Below, one piece after another: positions 9,843 through 20,620 of a DNA stretch of 60,000 nt. Every line of letters begins with the position of its first letter. The stretch's first letter is position 1. The translations under genes and the position numbers were made by a program. The DNA is from Antedon mediterranea (lineage: Eukaryota; Echinodermata; Crinoidea; Comatulida; Antedonidae). Below the pieces are notes generated by a model. The model saw only the letters and a list, made by a program, of their open reading frames with translations, ran no database searches and was not told where the DNA came from. The stretch lies in contig NC_092675.1 of the NCBI RefSeq assembly GCF_964355755.1, positions 20,290,912-20,350,911 on the forward strand, in the 5' to 3' direction.

Positions 9843-11309
9843 ATGAGAATACACACAGGAGAGAAACCATATGAATGTGAACATTGTGGGAAGAAATTCA
9901 ACCACATTGGGAATTTGAAAATTCATTTGAGAATACACACAGGAGAGAAACCATATGAATTTGAACATTGTGGGAAGAAATTCAACCGGAATGACGATCT
10001 GAAAAAACATATGAGAATACACACAGGAGAGAAACTATATGAATGTGAACATTGTGGGAAGAAATTCAACCATATTGGGAATTTGAAAATTCCTTTGAGA
10101 ATACACACAGGAGAGAAACCATATGAATGTGAACATTGTGGGAAGAAATTAAACCGGAATGACGATCTGAAAAGACATATGAGAATACACACAGGAGAGA
10201 AACCATATGAATGTGAACATTGTGGGAAGAAATTCAACCGGAATGAATATCTGAAAAAACATATGAGAATACACACAGGAGAGAAACTATATGAATGTGA
10301 ACATTGTGGGAAGAAATTCAACCAGATTGGGAATTTGAAAAAACATATGAGAATACACACAGGAGAGAAACCATATGAATGTGAACATTGTGGGAAGAAA
10401 TTCAACCATATTGGGAATTTGAAAATTCATTTGAGAATACACACAGGAGAGAAACCATATGAATGTGAACATTGTGGGAAGAAATTCAACCGGAATGAAT
10501 ATCTGAAAAACCATATGAGAATACACACAGGAGAGAATCCATATGAATGTGAACATTGTGGGAAGAAATTCAACCTGATTGGGAATTTGAAAATTCATTT
10601 GAGAATACACACAGGAGAGAAACCATATGAATGTGAACATTGTGAGAAGAAATTTAAACATATAGGGAATTTGAGAAGACATATGAGAATACACACAGGA
10701 GAGACACCATATGAATGTGAACATTGTGGGAAGAAATTCAACCGGAATTGGCATTTGAAAAGACATATGAAAATACACACAGGAAAGACACCATATGAAT
10801 GTGAACATTCTGGGAAGAAATTCAACCGGAATTGGCATTTGAAAAGACATATGAGAATACACACAGGAGAGACACCATATGAATGTGAACATTGTGGGAA
10901 GAAATTCAACCAGATCGGGAATTTGAAAATTCATTTGAGAATACACACAGGAGAGACACCATATGAATGTGAACATTGTGGGAAGAAATTCAACCGTATT
11001 GCGAGTTTGAAAAGACATATGAGAATACACACAGGAGAGAAACCATATGAATGTGAACATTGTGGAAAGAAATTTAACCAGATTGAGAGTTTGAAAACTC
11101 ATTTAAGAATACACACAGGAGAGACACCATATGAATGTGAACATTGTGGAAAGAAATTTAAAGATAAAAGTAATTTGAGGAAACATTTGAGAATACACAC
11201 AGGAGAGACACCATTTGAATGTGAACATTGTGGAAAGAAATTTAACCAGATTGGGAGTTTGAGAAGATATCTGAGAATACACACAGGAGAGACACCATAT
11301 GAATGTTAA
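9843..11309 (+). pseudogene. Continuation of unit 1 zinc-finger frame, 17 fingers
   Basis: After a second small deletion of 4 bases near 9801 the original frame returns and runs through about 17 more fingers to a TAA made by a G-to-T change (TGTGAA to TGTTAA). There is no leader, and the first ATG falls mid-finger (MRIHTGEKP), so independent translation is doubtful. Several fingers have lost a ligand: one reads EFEHCG (first Cys lost), one CEHSG (second Cys lost) and one KIPLRIH (first His lost). Helices include [24 protein letters not shown] and DKSNLRKH. It would matter only if frameshifting or splicing joined it to the upstream ORF. Confidence 0.7.
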
Positions 11310-11514
11310 CATTGTGGAAAGAAATTCAACCAGATTAGGAGTTTGAAAATTCATTTGCGAATACACACAGGAGAGACACCATATGAATGTGAACATTGTG
11401 GGACGAAATTCAACCAGAATGACGATTTGAAAAAACATTTGAGAATGCACACAGAAGAGACACCATATGAATGTGAACATTGTGGGATGAAATTCAACCA
11501 GAATGACGATCTGA

Positions 11515-11894
<380 letters not shown>

Positions 11895-11900
11895 TGAAAT

Positions 11901-12530
11901 TTGAAAAGACATATGAGAATACACACAAGAGAGACACCATATGAATGTGAACATTGTGGAAAGAAATTTAACCAGATTGAGAGTTTGAAAACTCATTTAA
12001 GAATACACACAGGAGAGACACCATTTGAATGTGAACATTGTGGAAATAAATTTAACCAGATTGAGAGTTTGAAAACTCATTTAAGAATACACACAGGAGA
12101 GACACCATATGAATGTGAACATTGTGGAAAGAAATTCAACCAGATTGAGAGTTTGAAAACTCATTTAAGAATACACACAGGAGAGACACCATATGAATGT
12201 GAACATTGTGGAAAGAAATTCAACCAGATTGAGAGTTTGAAAACTCATTTAAGAATACACACAAGAGAGACACCATATGAATGTGACCATTGTGGAAAGA
12301 AATTTAACCAGATTGAGAGTTTGAGAAGACATTTGAGAATACACACAGGAGAGACACCATGTGAATGTGAACATTGTGGGATGAAATTCAACCAGAATGA
12401 CGATATGAAAAAAACATTTGAAAATACACACAGACACTTGTATGAATGTGAACATTGTGAAAAGAAATTAAAAGACATTGATAATCTGAAAAAAACATTT
12501 GAGAATGCACACAGAAGAGACATCATATGA
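11901..12530 (+). pseudogene. Zinc-finger fragment, mostly QIESLKTH fingers
   Basis: An open stretch of 209 codons inside the degenerate tail. It holds repeated fingers with the helix QIESLKTH and TGETP linkers, then shifts frame at an A-tract (KKTFENTH). It has no leader or start context of its own. Confidence 0.6.
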
Positions 12531-12984
12531 ATGTGAACATTGTGGGAAGAAATTCAACCAGAATGACGATTTCAAAAAAGATTTGAAAAAACATCTGAGA
12601 GTACACACAGAAGAGACACCATATGAATGTAAACATTGTGAGAAGAAATTCAACCAGAATGACAATCTTAAAAAAGATTTGAAAATACGGTACACACAGG
12701 AGAGACACTTGTATGAATGTGAACATTGTGAAAAGAAATTAAAAGACATTGATAATCTGAAAAAACATTTGAGAATGCACACAGAAGAGACATCATATGA
12801 ATGTGAACATTGTGGGAAGAAATTCAACCAGAATGACAATCTTAAAAAAGATTTGAAAATACACACAGGAGAGACACCATATGAATGTAATCATTGTGAG
12901 AAGAAATTCAACCAGAATGACAATCTTAAAAAAGATTTGAAAATACACACAGGAGAGACACCATATGATTGTGAACATTGTTGA
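12499..12984 (+). pseudogene. Zinc-finger fragment with KKDLK insert variants
   Basis: An open stretch of 161 codons. Its fingers often read LKKDLKIHTG, where the expected first His is Asp, so many cannot bind zinc in the standard way. Some copies carry a short extra segment, FKKDLKKHLRVH. The same variant block is amplified in unit 2 and present in unit 3 (55467-56048). Confidence 0.6.
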
Positions 12985-13224
12985 AAGAAATTCAACCAGA
13001 ATGACTATCTGAAAAAAAGATTTAAAAATACACACAGGAGAGAGACCATAATATGAATGTGAACATTGTGGAAAGAAATTCAAGCAGAAATGACATTTGA
13101 GAAGACATTTGAAAATACACACAGGAGAGACACCATATGAATGTGAACATAAAAAGAAATTCAAACTTCAAAGCAATCTGAAAATACATTTGAGAATACA
13201 TATAACACACAGGAGAGACAGCAT

Positions 13225-13782
13225 ATGAATGTGAATTGTGGAAAGAAATTCAATTACAAATGGAGTTTAAGAAGACATTGGAGAATACACACAGGAGAGA
13301 CACCATATGAATGTGAACATTGTAAAAAGAAATTCAACCAGCTTGGGAATTTGAGAAGACATTTGAGAATACACACAGGAGAGACACCATATGAATGTGA
13401 ACATTGTAAAAAGAAATTCAACTTGATTGGGAATTTGGGAAGACATTTGAGAATACACACAGGAGAGACACCATATGAATGTGAACATTGTAAAAAGAAA
13501 TTCAACTTGATTGGGAATTTGAGAAGACATTTGAGAATACACACAGGAGAGACACCATATGAATATGAACATTGTAAAAAGAAATTCAACCAGATTGGGA
13601 ATTTGAGAAGACATTTTAGAATACACACAGGAGAGACACCATATGAATGTGAACATTGTGGGAAGAAATTCAAACAGAATGGGCACTTAAAAGCTCAAAT
13701 GAGAGTGCACACAGGAAAAAAATCAAAAAATCATAATGGCAGGAGAAGACATTTGAGAGTGCACACAGGAGAGACATCTTAA
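13225..13782 (+). pseudogene. Conserved C-terminal finger block, unit 1
   Basis: A 185-codon frame ending the array. After [15 protein letters not shown] come fingers with CEHCKKKF and helices [16 protein letters not shown] and QIGNLRRH. It closes with a finger whose first His is Gln (HLKAQMRVH), a basic tail [16 protein letters not shown], and a TAA. The same ending is kept at 36341-36895 and 56165-56836, so it was probably the C-terminus of the ancestral protein. It is cut off from any start by the breaks upstream. One finger reads YEYEHC and has lost its first Cys. Confidence 0.65.
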
Positions 13783-14114
13783 ACATTGTGGGAAGGAATT
13801 GTTCATTGATAATTAAGTTTTGTGATCTTTTTTCTCTTTAATTGTTTTATATTTTCAATATCATTGAATATTATAGTATAGGCCTAACTAATATATCTTA
13901 TCAGCTCTGTCTACACTATCAAACTTTATGAGACTAAAATGTGTAGACATAGCTTTAGAGAACTTTTTTGTGATTGTTTTTTTTTCTTTTGATGTTTTAT
14001 TTTCTGTTTAAAAATAAGTTTTTTTGAGCTGTGATCGTTAAAATTTTATATTTGTTGCATATTTTATATATGTTTGTTGAATTCAACATAAAGATATTGT
14101 ATGATGTGTTTATG

Positions 14115-14120
14115 AATAAA
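14115..14120 (+). terminator. AATAAA poly(A) signal candidate, unit 1
   Basis: The first canonical hexamer in the common flank downstream of the array, conserved at 37227-37232 and 57143-57148. AT-rich sequence follows. A transcript ending here would include the whole degenerate tail. Confidence 0.4.
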
Positions 14121-14561
14121 TATACAGTACCTTGAATTATTATATTGTGGGTTTTTCTCGATATACCTTCATCCTTCAAATCTTTTAGGAAAAAAAAGCA
14201 CCATTATTATAAAGAAGGTCCATCTATTTTTATTTTGTGAATATTCTGTGAGACTCGACTAAAAAACCATGTTTTGTGGTATATGTTGTCATTGTACGTA
14301 CGGTAAGTTAAGCTGAGCTTTTTCTCCATGATTACTTTAAGTATGCGAACTCAACCAATCCAAGTCTTGAAATTTAAGAAATTATTGTAAGATATGTAGT
14401 AACACTTTTTAAAAACTTTTTTGAAATTATTTATTACAATTGCATATGTATTTAAACAAATAGAGAGACTAGGCATCGGAATCTTAACACATTTCTATTT
14501 ATATTTCTGACATAACTTAAGTATTCCTAAAATTGAGGGCGCCAAAAATAACTCTATTCCA

Positions 14562-14619
14562 CCGACCGACAAGGGATCGATTCAACACGACGCTCTGCCG
14601 ACTGAGCTATCCGGCCCTC
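14562..14619 (-). repeat. tRNA-like repeat, minus strand, A box kept
   Basis: The minus strand reads GGATAGCTCAGTCGGCAGAGCG, split here as GGATAGCTCAG then TCGGCAGAGCG, a good tRNA D-arm and pol III A box. A shortened region and a degraded B-box-like GAATCGATCCC follow. The anticodon arm is deleted. The unit 2 and 3 copies keep the anticodon arm but lost the A box. Confidence 0.55.
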
Positions 14620-14723
14620 TGGTTTATTGCAAGGCTAAAACTAGATTCGTTTCTTCAAAATTACGTCATGAATATGCAAATTTATGACGTATAAGACTAT
14701 ACTATTGTCACCCTTTATTACTC

Positions 14724-14823
14724 ATGTACATTGTTGCATAACAGATAGTGCTCTAGTAACTATCGTTTGAATTCTCTCAACTCTAATAGCTGGGGTTCAA
14801 CGATTCTCTACGGATTTTTTTTA
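14724..14823 (+). repeat. Diverged tRNA-like repeat with T-run, plus strand
   Basis: Related to the repeat at 18160-18237: shared TGTAC start, GCATAAC.GATAGTGCTC core, GCTGGGGTTC near the B box, and CTACGGATTTTTTT end. The B box is damaged (GGGGTTCAACGATTC). Orthologues lie at 38073-38175 and 57984-58087. Confidence 0.5.
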
Positions 14824-15803
14824 AAAATAAATATAAATTGTTTTTCTTTTATTTTGAAGGAGAGATATTTAGAGAGTCAAATTAATTTAGGATAATCACA
14901 ACGATATATTTAGTGTAGACAACACAATAAAACATTCTTAATATCAGGTAAAAAATAATACTGTTTCTTAATTGCTGTCCTAATGCAAATAAACACATAA
15001 TAATAATTACATACACCCTGTATATTAGTACTTTAAATATCGATAGGCTTTTTCAGTTGTTGAGGCATACTGTACATTCTGGAAACTTAATTATAAAAAT
15101 ATTTTTTTAAACACATTTATTATAAATTTGTTCAATACACGCCCTTATATTGGAAGGTATGCTTGGTTGAATTAATTTGAAAAATCATTTAAAAAATAGG
15201 CCACGTACAAAATTATAACATTACATAAACTCATTACAAAAATACATTTATAGAAAATATTCAAAATAGCCTATAAGGAAGATTAGGAGCTTTTTTCCGT
15301 TAGGGTCCTTTCATGTGACTTATCAGGATTTAATCCAAATAATAACAATCTTTGTGAAATCGTTCGTTTATTCTTAAAGAGATGGATATATTGTTTACTG
15401 TAATATTTCTGAATACGCAAACATGAATAGTAGCAGCAAGTACTTGGGTAACATATGGTAAGAAATGATTGTTTTAAGAAAAAAAAAAGAGGGGGGAGTT
15501 AAAAAAGTATAAAGCACACATGCAGTGTGGGTTTTTTGTTCGAATTTAATCTAAAAAGCAAATAGTAATAAATAATGTAATTAAAACTACGTCACTTGTG
15601 TAGTGGCGTGGACGAATGTAAAAATAGGAAAGTTTGCACTTTGTTCGTTACACAAACTTATACATTTTGCGCATCCACCACGAGAGTAAAAAACGGAATT
15701 GCACTGGGAAGGGTTTTAATACTATACATCTAAATGAATTAATTATCTGCCATCTTTGATCCAATCTAAATTTTCCACTCTTAGCTATTCGTTTTACAAA
15801 TAG

Positions 15804-17966
15804 TGTGATATAACGATATACTTTTATATTTAAAGGGGGGTTCCGGGTTTAAAATGAATAGTAAAAAATGTAAAATATATTTGTTTGTCTCTTGAACGGT
15901 AAAAGTTTAAATTTATATAAGCGCCCAGTGAAGCAGAACGAAGGCTGTGAAATCAGGCCAGATTACAAGTGCAGCTACGGCAAAATCACACTGTGGTTAC
16001 AAAATAGAAAATTCGTGAAATGGTCCATCTTCCGACGACTCGTTATCATAAACCATATCAATTAATTTTGTAAAATTATACTTATCTGATGTAATTTTAG
16101 TCGCTCTTCCCATTTATAAAGTCATTTTTTTATGAAAATTCATCAAAACAGTGAAAAATTAGATATGTTTGCACTTTACGTTTGCCGATTTTCGCACCGA
16201 CTTAGGGAAAAATCAAAATCAATGAAGCGTAACGTATACTGTACATTCCTGCTGAGGATCGAGCGAGACGAAAATACACGTGCTCTCTCTGCTGCCCATG
16301 CCTGGCATCGTCACGTGATAAGCAGATACAACAATACCAAACTGGTCGGGTCGAGTATACCCCGTCTATAATCACAACATGATGTACAGTATTTGATGGA
16401 AGGTCGACTCGACCTACCGGAATGGTATAGATAATATAGCTCGAATGAGAGAGTTGGAATATTTGTGTAGTGCAGCCTATAGTAAAAGGCCTGGTAGTAT
16501 CAATTCGCATAGGGTCTACTACACTAGCTAGCTCAATTTTTAACTGGGCCGGATCGGCTAGGTCTCCTTCCTACTACCTGGTCTACTTGCTTGATGCATG
16601 AGTATCCGCTTTTTTGGAGAGTAAACTAAACCTATTTATTTTAGGCCTACTTAGACGATCGGGACACCATACGTGTGGACGGCGATCGGACCTTGTTTTG
16701 CTTCAATATTTACAGCCGATTTTGTAGAATGTTTTAGGTTTAGATTGTTTAGGAGTTTGGTTGATAGGATGGGTTTTGTTATTTATGGGCCAATCGTCTA
16801 GTAGTAGGCTAGCTAGGCCCATGGGCCCCATTGTTTTAACGTAGCCATCGTGGCATGGAATCCCTACTCAGAATGGCTCTCGCCCATATTATTATTAGGC
16901 TAGGCCTAGAGTAGTATTGTACGTGAAGCCGGTAATACGATCTGTACTATAGAGGTATAAAAATAGTTTAATTTATGACTCCGTATCTGTACTAAATTTT
17001 GTTTTTCATTAAATGTCAAATAAATATATGCTACTACTGTTATTATTACACTTTAGGCCTAGCTTAGAAAATCTACAAAAAATGTATTTCACAATGATCA
17101 CAATGGTGGTCGTCGTTTGACAGGGGAGAGAGATGTAAATTAGTTGACAAACACAACGTACATGACGTCGCGAGTTTGGAATCCACTGGTGACGTGATTT
17201 TGTGAATATCTCATGAATATTAATGAGCTTCCCTAAGCTGCTAAAAAACAGACTTTCCATGAATTTACCCTAAAATGTATATGAAATTTAATTTTTTTAA
17301 TTTCTCGTTATTACTTCTTCATTCTGAAATGTCTATATTGTTATAATATTTTTTATTTAATAAATAAACGATATTTAAAAGCAATTTTAAACCCAGAATC
17401 CCCCTTTAAGAAATTGACCTTTGTATCGGAATTCAAATAGGTTCACAAACTTGACCCAGAAAGTCCAAAGGAGAGTTTGTCCAGATGTTTTAATGACCAT
17501 TTAGTTTATAATAGAATCCCTAAAGAAAACACTTAGCTTAATTTTGTGACTTTCCCATCGTTAAACCAGGAGTGATCGACACTATTTAAGTACAGATTTG
17601 ACAGTGTCATCCATCACAGAAATACCTTATTATACCGTTAATCACTCCCACTTAAACACCCCTGGATCAACTTAGGACCAATCGTTACCCTCACAGATGA
17701 TGTAATGACATTATGCAAATGAACTGAGCCAATATACTCCCAAGTTTCAGAAGGGCCCAGACACACCTTACAGCCACTTCTCCAGAAGCAGACGAACACA
17801 CTTCACACCTCACTGACAGCATCATTGATCCTCCGCGTTCCTTATCTATACTTATAGTTGTATATTGTACTGAAGTATTATACTGAATAAACAATATATG
17901 TGTTACGACAGTCAAGCGAGTAAAGAGTCTTCATTAGTACCTCAACAACCCAAACATTATATTACA
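15804..17966 (+). mobile_element. Solo LTR split by a nested TTAA element
   Basis: It begins TGTGATATAA and ends TTATATTACA, with ATAG on both sides (15800-15803 and 17967-17970). The empty site is seen in unit 2 near 40,410. Without the nested insertion it is about 587 bp. Near the 3-prime end an AATAAA (about 17,885) is followed by a short stretch to the terminus, as in the R-U5 part of an LTR. No internal retrotransposon genes lie beside it, so it is a solo LTR. Confidence 0.6.
15834..17405. mobile_element. TTAA-flanked non-autonomous DNA transposon
   Basis: TTAA target duplications lie at 15830-15833 and 17406-17409. The termini are inverted: AGGGGGGTTCCGGGTTTAAA on the left, and the complement of TTTAAACCCAGAATCCCCCT on the right. 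A TTAA target is used by Kolobok and piggyBac; the G-run terminus fits Kolobok better. The interior has no transposase ORF. It contains a comparatively GC-rich part (about 16,250-16,930) with several TAGGCCTA motifs, of unknown origin. Confidence 0.65.
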
Positions 17967-18159
17967 ATAGTACATATTTTTTGCTATCACACGCGCCAAT
18001 ACCATCGGGGTATCATAAGGGAAGCTCAGTTTAACTACATTTGGGCGATCTAAATTACTGATCATTTTGGTTTTAGCAAGGTTAATAGGATATTTATGAC
18101 GTAATGATCAATTACGTAATACACGTATAAATAGACTTTTATCAGCTTTTCAGTCATGT
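17967..18159. other. Shared flank before tRNA-like repeat
   Basis: Short non-coding stretch. From about 18,046 it aligns with unit 2 at 42,763. It contains TTTATGACGTAATGA, which also precedes the diverged tRNA-like repeats at 38,010 and 57,920. Confidence 0.5.
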
Positions 18160-18237
18160 ACTTGGTGGCGTAACGGGTAATGCTCAGTTTTGAGTGCTAT
18201 CGGCTGGGGTTCGAACCTCGACGGATTTTTTTTTTTT
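18160..18237 (+). repeat. tRNA-like pol III unit or SINE head
   Basis: An A-box-like TGGCGTAACGGGTA (from about 18,166), a perfect B box GGTTCGAACC at 18208-18217, and a 12-base T-run at 18226-18237 that would stop pol III. The anticodon region folds as CTCA-GTTT-TGAG, a four-base loop, so it is not a functional tRNA. The copy at 42835-42912 is nearly identical. Confidence 0.55.
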
Positions 18238-18540
18238 ATGAATATTGCTTTTTTTTAAAAGAGATATAGTGACACTGTATTGTCGAATATGGATGGCACC
18301 ATACCGGTAGGTATTCAAATATGCTTAATCGATGTAAAAATACTTTTAAAATAATAATCAATCATCTTTTTCTTATCTCGTAAAAACTTTTATTACAATT
18401 CCTTGGAAGTCATTCTAAGAAATAATACATCACCTGAAACCTGTAATAATTGTATAATATAAAATATTACACATTTTCTGTATGTAGTAGGTAGTTTAAG
18501 CGTATACACACATTCTCACGATGCCATTGCGTACACATTG

Positions 18541-18606
18541 TGATGACAGCCTGGTTATGAAGACGTGTCACATGACAATCACAGTAAAATATTCACAAAC
18601 CAATCC
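18541..18606. repeat. Direct repeat, first copy, unit 1
   Basis: Matches 19026-19098: ATGACAGCCTGGTTATGAAG and GTGTCACATGACAA, then TATTCACAAAC. The two copies flank the LINE tail. The pair is also in unit 2 at about 43,210 and 43,690. Confidence 0.8.
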
Positions 18607-18945
18607 GATCGGCCTACACATTCAATGTCATTTCATTTCATTTCATTTATTTATTTCACTTTACAACTATATAAATATACAGTGGAGGAGCCTAAAAGAA
18701 AGCAAAGCTTGTGGTGAATAGGCTCCTCAAAACAAAACAAAAATAAAATAGAAATAATATATAACACAATTAGAAACTTCAAAAAACAACAATTTAACTA
18801 ATATCTTTTCTCTAACACATAAGTTTAAAACTAAAAAACAAGTAAAAAATAGATTATATAAATTATTTTAAAAATATCCAAATTTGTCATTAATAAAAGA
18901 ATTTACAAAGAACCTTCAACCAATAATAGTTTAAATTGACGTTAA
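18607..18945 (-). mobile_element. LINE or SINE 3-prime tail, minus strand (unit 1)
   Basis: The minus strand ends in AATAAATAAATGAAATGAAA, a simple-repeat tail typical of non-LTR retrotransposon 3-prime ends. Upstream lies GAGGAGCCTATTCACCACAA, opposite a partly complementary GGCTCCTCCACTG that could form a hairpin. The copy in unit 2 is at 43287-43610. Confidence 0.45.
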
Positions 18946-19025
18946 ATAAAGCACCGTCCGTACGTATACACTTGTTGATGTGTATAAACGCACACCGTCA
19001 CTGCGTACGTATTATTATACGCCTA

Positions 19026-19098
19026 TGAATGACAGCCTCGTTATGAAGACGTGTCACATGACAAACGTCTTCAAATATTCACAAACATTCCACCAATC
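19026..19098. repeat. Direct repeat, second copy, unit 1
   Basis: Partner of 18541-18606, about 485 bases downstream, differing by a few substitutions and a short internal replacement. Confidence 0.8.
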
Positions 19099-20060
19099 AA
19101 CTTAGTGACTTATTTCTATTTTATATCACTGTGCTCCACTGGTGCTAAATTTGATCCACTGAACCAGTTACCGTAGTACTATTTCTATTTCGGAAGTAAA
19201 TAAAGGCATAAATGGCGCTCCGTAGAAGTAGAGAATGTTCGATCGTCGAAATGACACTCTGAATATACCTCCTCCACATTTTGGGGATTTGGCATTATTT
19301 TTCCCAATCTGGCATTAATTATTGAGGCTACAGTACAGCATAATTTAAATTATCAACGCTGACCAAAGAAGGAAGGATATTGACATTATCAATGACAATG
19401 TTATTGTTATATCATATTTGTTTCTCAATCTTTAAATAAAATTACCAGGATTGGTGACATTTATAGAAACTTGCGTCGTCAACTCAGAGATAGTCATTCA
19501 TTTTCCGTCCGGGTACGACGGTAAGTAAGGCCACAGTTACTTGTTGCATCATGATGGAGTAATCTTCACTCCATGCTTGTGGTGGTATACTCGCTGCCTC
19601 CTGCTAACAGGCGATGTGAAAATTGTACTCGCGTCCAATAACGACAATGGCCTTTATTTATTCGCGCGTTATTTATTACCGTTCTGCATTTTATGGCATT
19701 ATCAATCAACTTATCAATCAATATTGAAACACTAGTTATAGTTTATTAATTTACAAAATCGAAAAGCAAAAGTGAACTTTTATTTATCTTTAGTGGATAA
19801 TCCCCTGAATAATTATGCATATAAGAGCCCATGTTTGCGAGGAAAAAAAAGTATAAAATACACCACTAAACAATGTGTCCACATATACTTCGATATTAAA
19901 AATCATATAATCAATCAAGCCATCAAAATATAACCAAGCCTCACCAGTAAAAATTGAAAATTATACAAAATGGAATATTATGGATGGTATATATGAAAAT
20001 ATTGTTGAAAAGTGATATTGTACTTTGAATCTTGGTGCCAACCTAATTATAGCTTTAACA
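19099..20060. other. Non-coding flank with possible donor site
   Basis: Conserved in unit 2 at 43,770-45,100. It contains AAATGGCGCTCCGTAG at about 19,212, which opens a 15-codon ORF, and a strong donor-like CGACGGTAAGTAAGG at about 19,517, both kept in unit 2. I cannot link these to a gene. Confidence 0.35.
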
Positions 20061-20255
20061 TTAATAAACTTTAAAAAAGAAATCACAGATATATAGGAAA
20101 TAATGTTTCTTTGAAGGAATAAAATGTATAGGCCTATACTTGATGTCGAACTTTCCAGACGGGTATATCGCTTTAAGCGATGCATGCGCATCAACCAAAG
20201 ACGAGGTTGAAACATCGGATTCTCTTATGTAAAGAAATGTCTTATCACTGTTCAT
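20061..20255 (-). CDS. Small hypothetical ORF, 64 residues, kept in unit 2
   Basis: An ORF of unknown function with the segment STSSLVDAHASLKAIYPSGK. The copy at 45110-45307 differs by one residue (His to Tyr) until the last few codons. No domain is recognised and the lysine/phenylalanine-rich end looks non-coding. It may be a fragment of a mobile element's ORF. Conservation between copies only reflects recent duplication. Confidence 0.2.
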   Translation of the reverse strand: MNSDKTFLYIRESDVSTSSLVDAHASLKAIYPSGKFDIKYRPIHFIPSKKHYFLYICDFFFKVY

Positions 20256-20277
20256 TCAAAACAGAGATACTCAAACA

Positions 20278-20620
20278 CATTTATTTATTTTATTTGTTCT
20301 TTCTTTAAACTGAAATAAACTTTCAATACAAATGTACTGATTTCCAAAGTGGTTCAGTAAACATATTTACAACAAAAATAAAATATAAAACAAAAACAAA
20401 AAGAAAGAAAACCGATATAAAACTATTTACAATTGTGAAGGCAAAAGGTTAATACATATATGTTTTCATAGTGAAGATTTAAAAGTTGTCAAAGACATAT
20501 TATGGAGTTCTGATTTTATGTTATTTGGTAGAGAATTCCATAGTTTAGTTGATTTATAAACAAAACTTGTTTTAGCCTGAGAGTTATTCCATGAAGTCAT
20601 TATTACACATATACCCAAGC
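20278..20620 (-). mobile_element. LINE 3-prime fragment (start of unit 2)
   Basis: The minus strand encodes a C-terminal stretch SQAKTSFVYKSTKLWNSLP followed by NNIKSELHNMSLTTFKSS and a stop. An AT-rich 3-prime UTR then ends in AATAAAATAAATAAATG on that strand. The element is 5-prime truncated, which is usual for LINEs. Confidence 0.65.

Larger units (their letters stand above)
13783..15799. other. 3-prime flank of array, unit 1
   Basis: Non-coding AT-rich DNA homologous to 36896-40410 in unit 2 and 56837-60000 in unit 3. It holds the poly(A) signal and a divergent pair of tRNA-like repeats. Unit 1 lacks two segments present in the other units: about 240 bases near 14,552, and the 1.25-kb block found at 38246-39500. 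No protein gene is recognised. Confidence 0.6.

Noticed and set aside
13997-14179. Small minus-strand ORF in the array 3-prime flank, also in unit 2
   Set aside because: AT-rich composition, overlaps the poly(A) region, and its repetition only reflects duplication.
18160-18237. Functional tRNA gene
   Set aside because: The A box and B box are good, but the anticodon region folds with a four-base loop and the acceptor ends do not pair convincingly.
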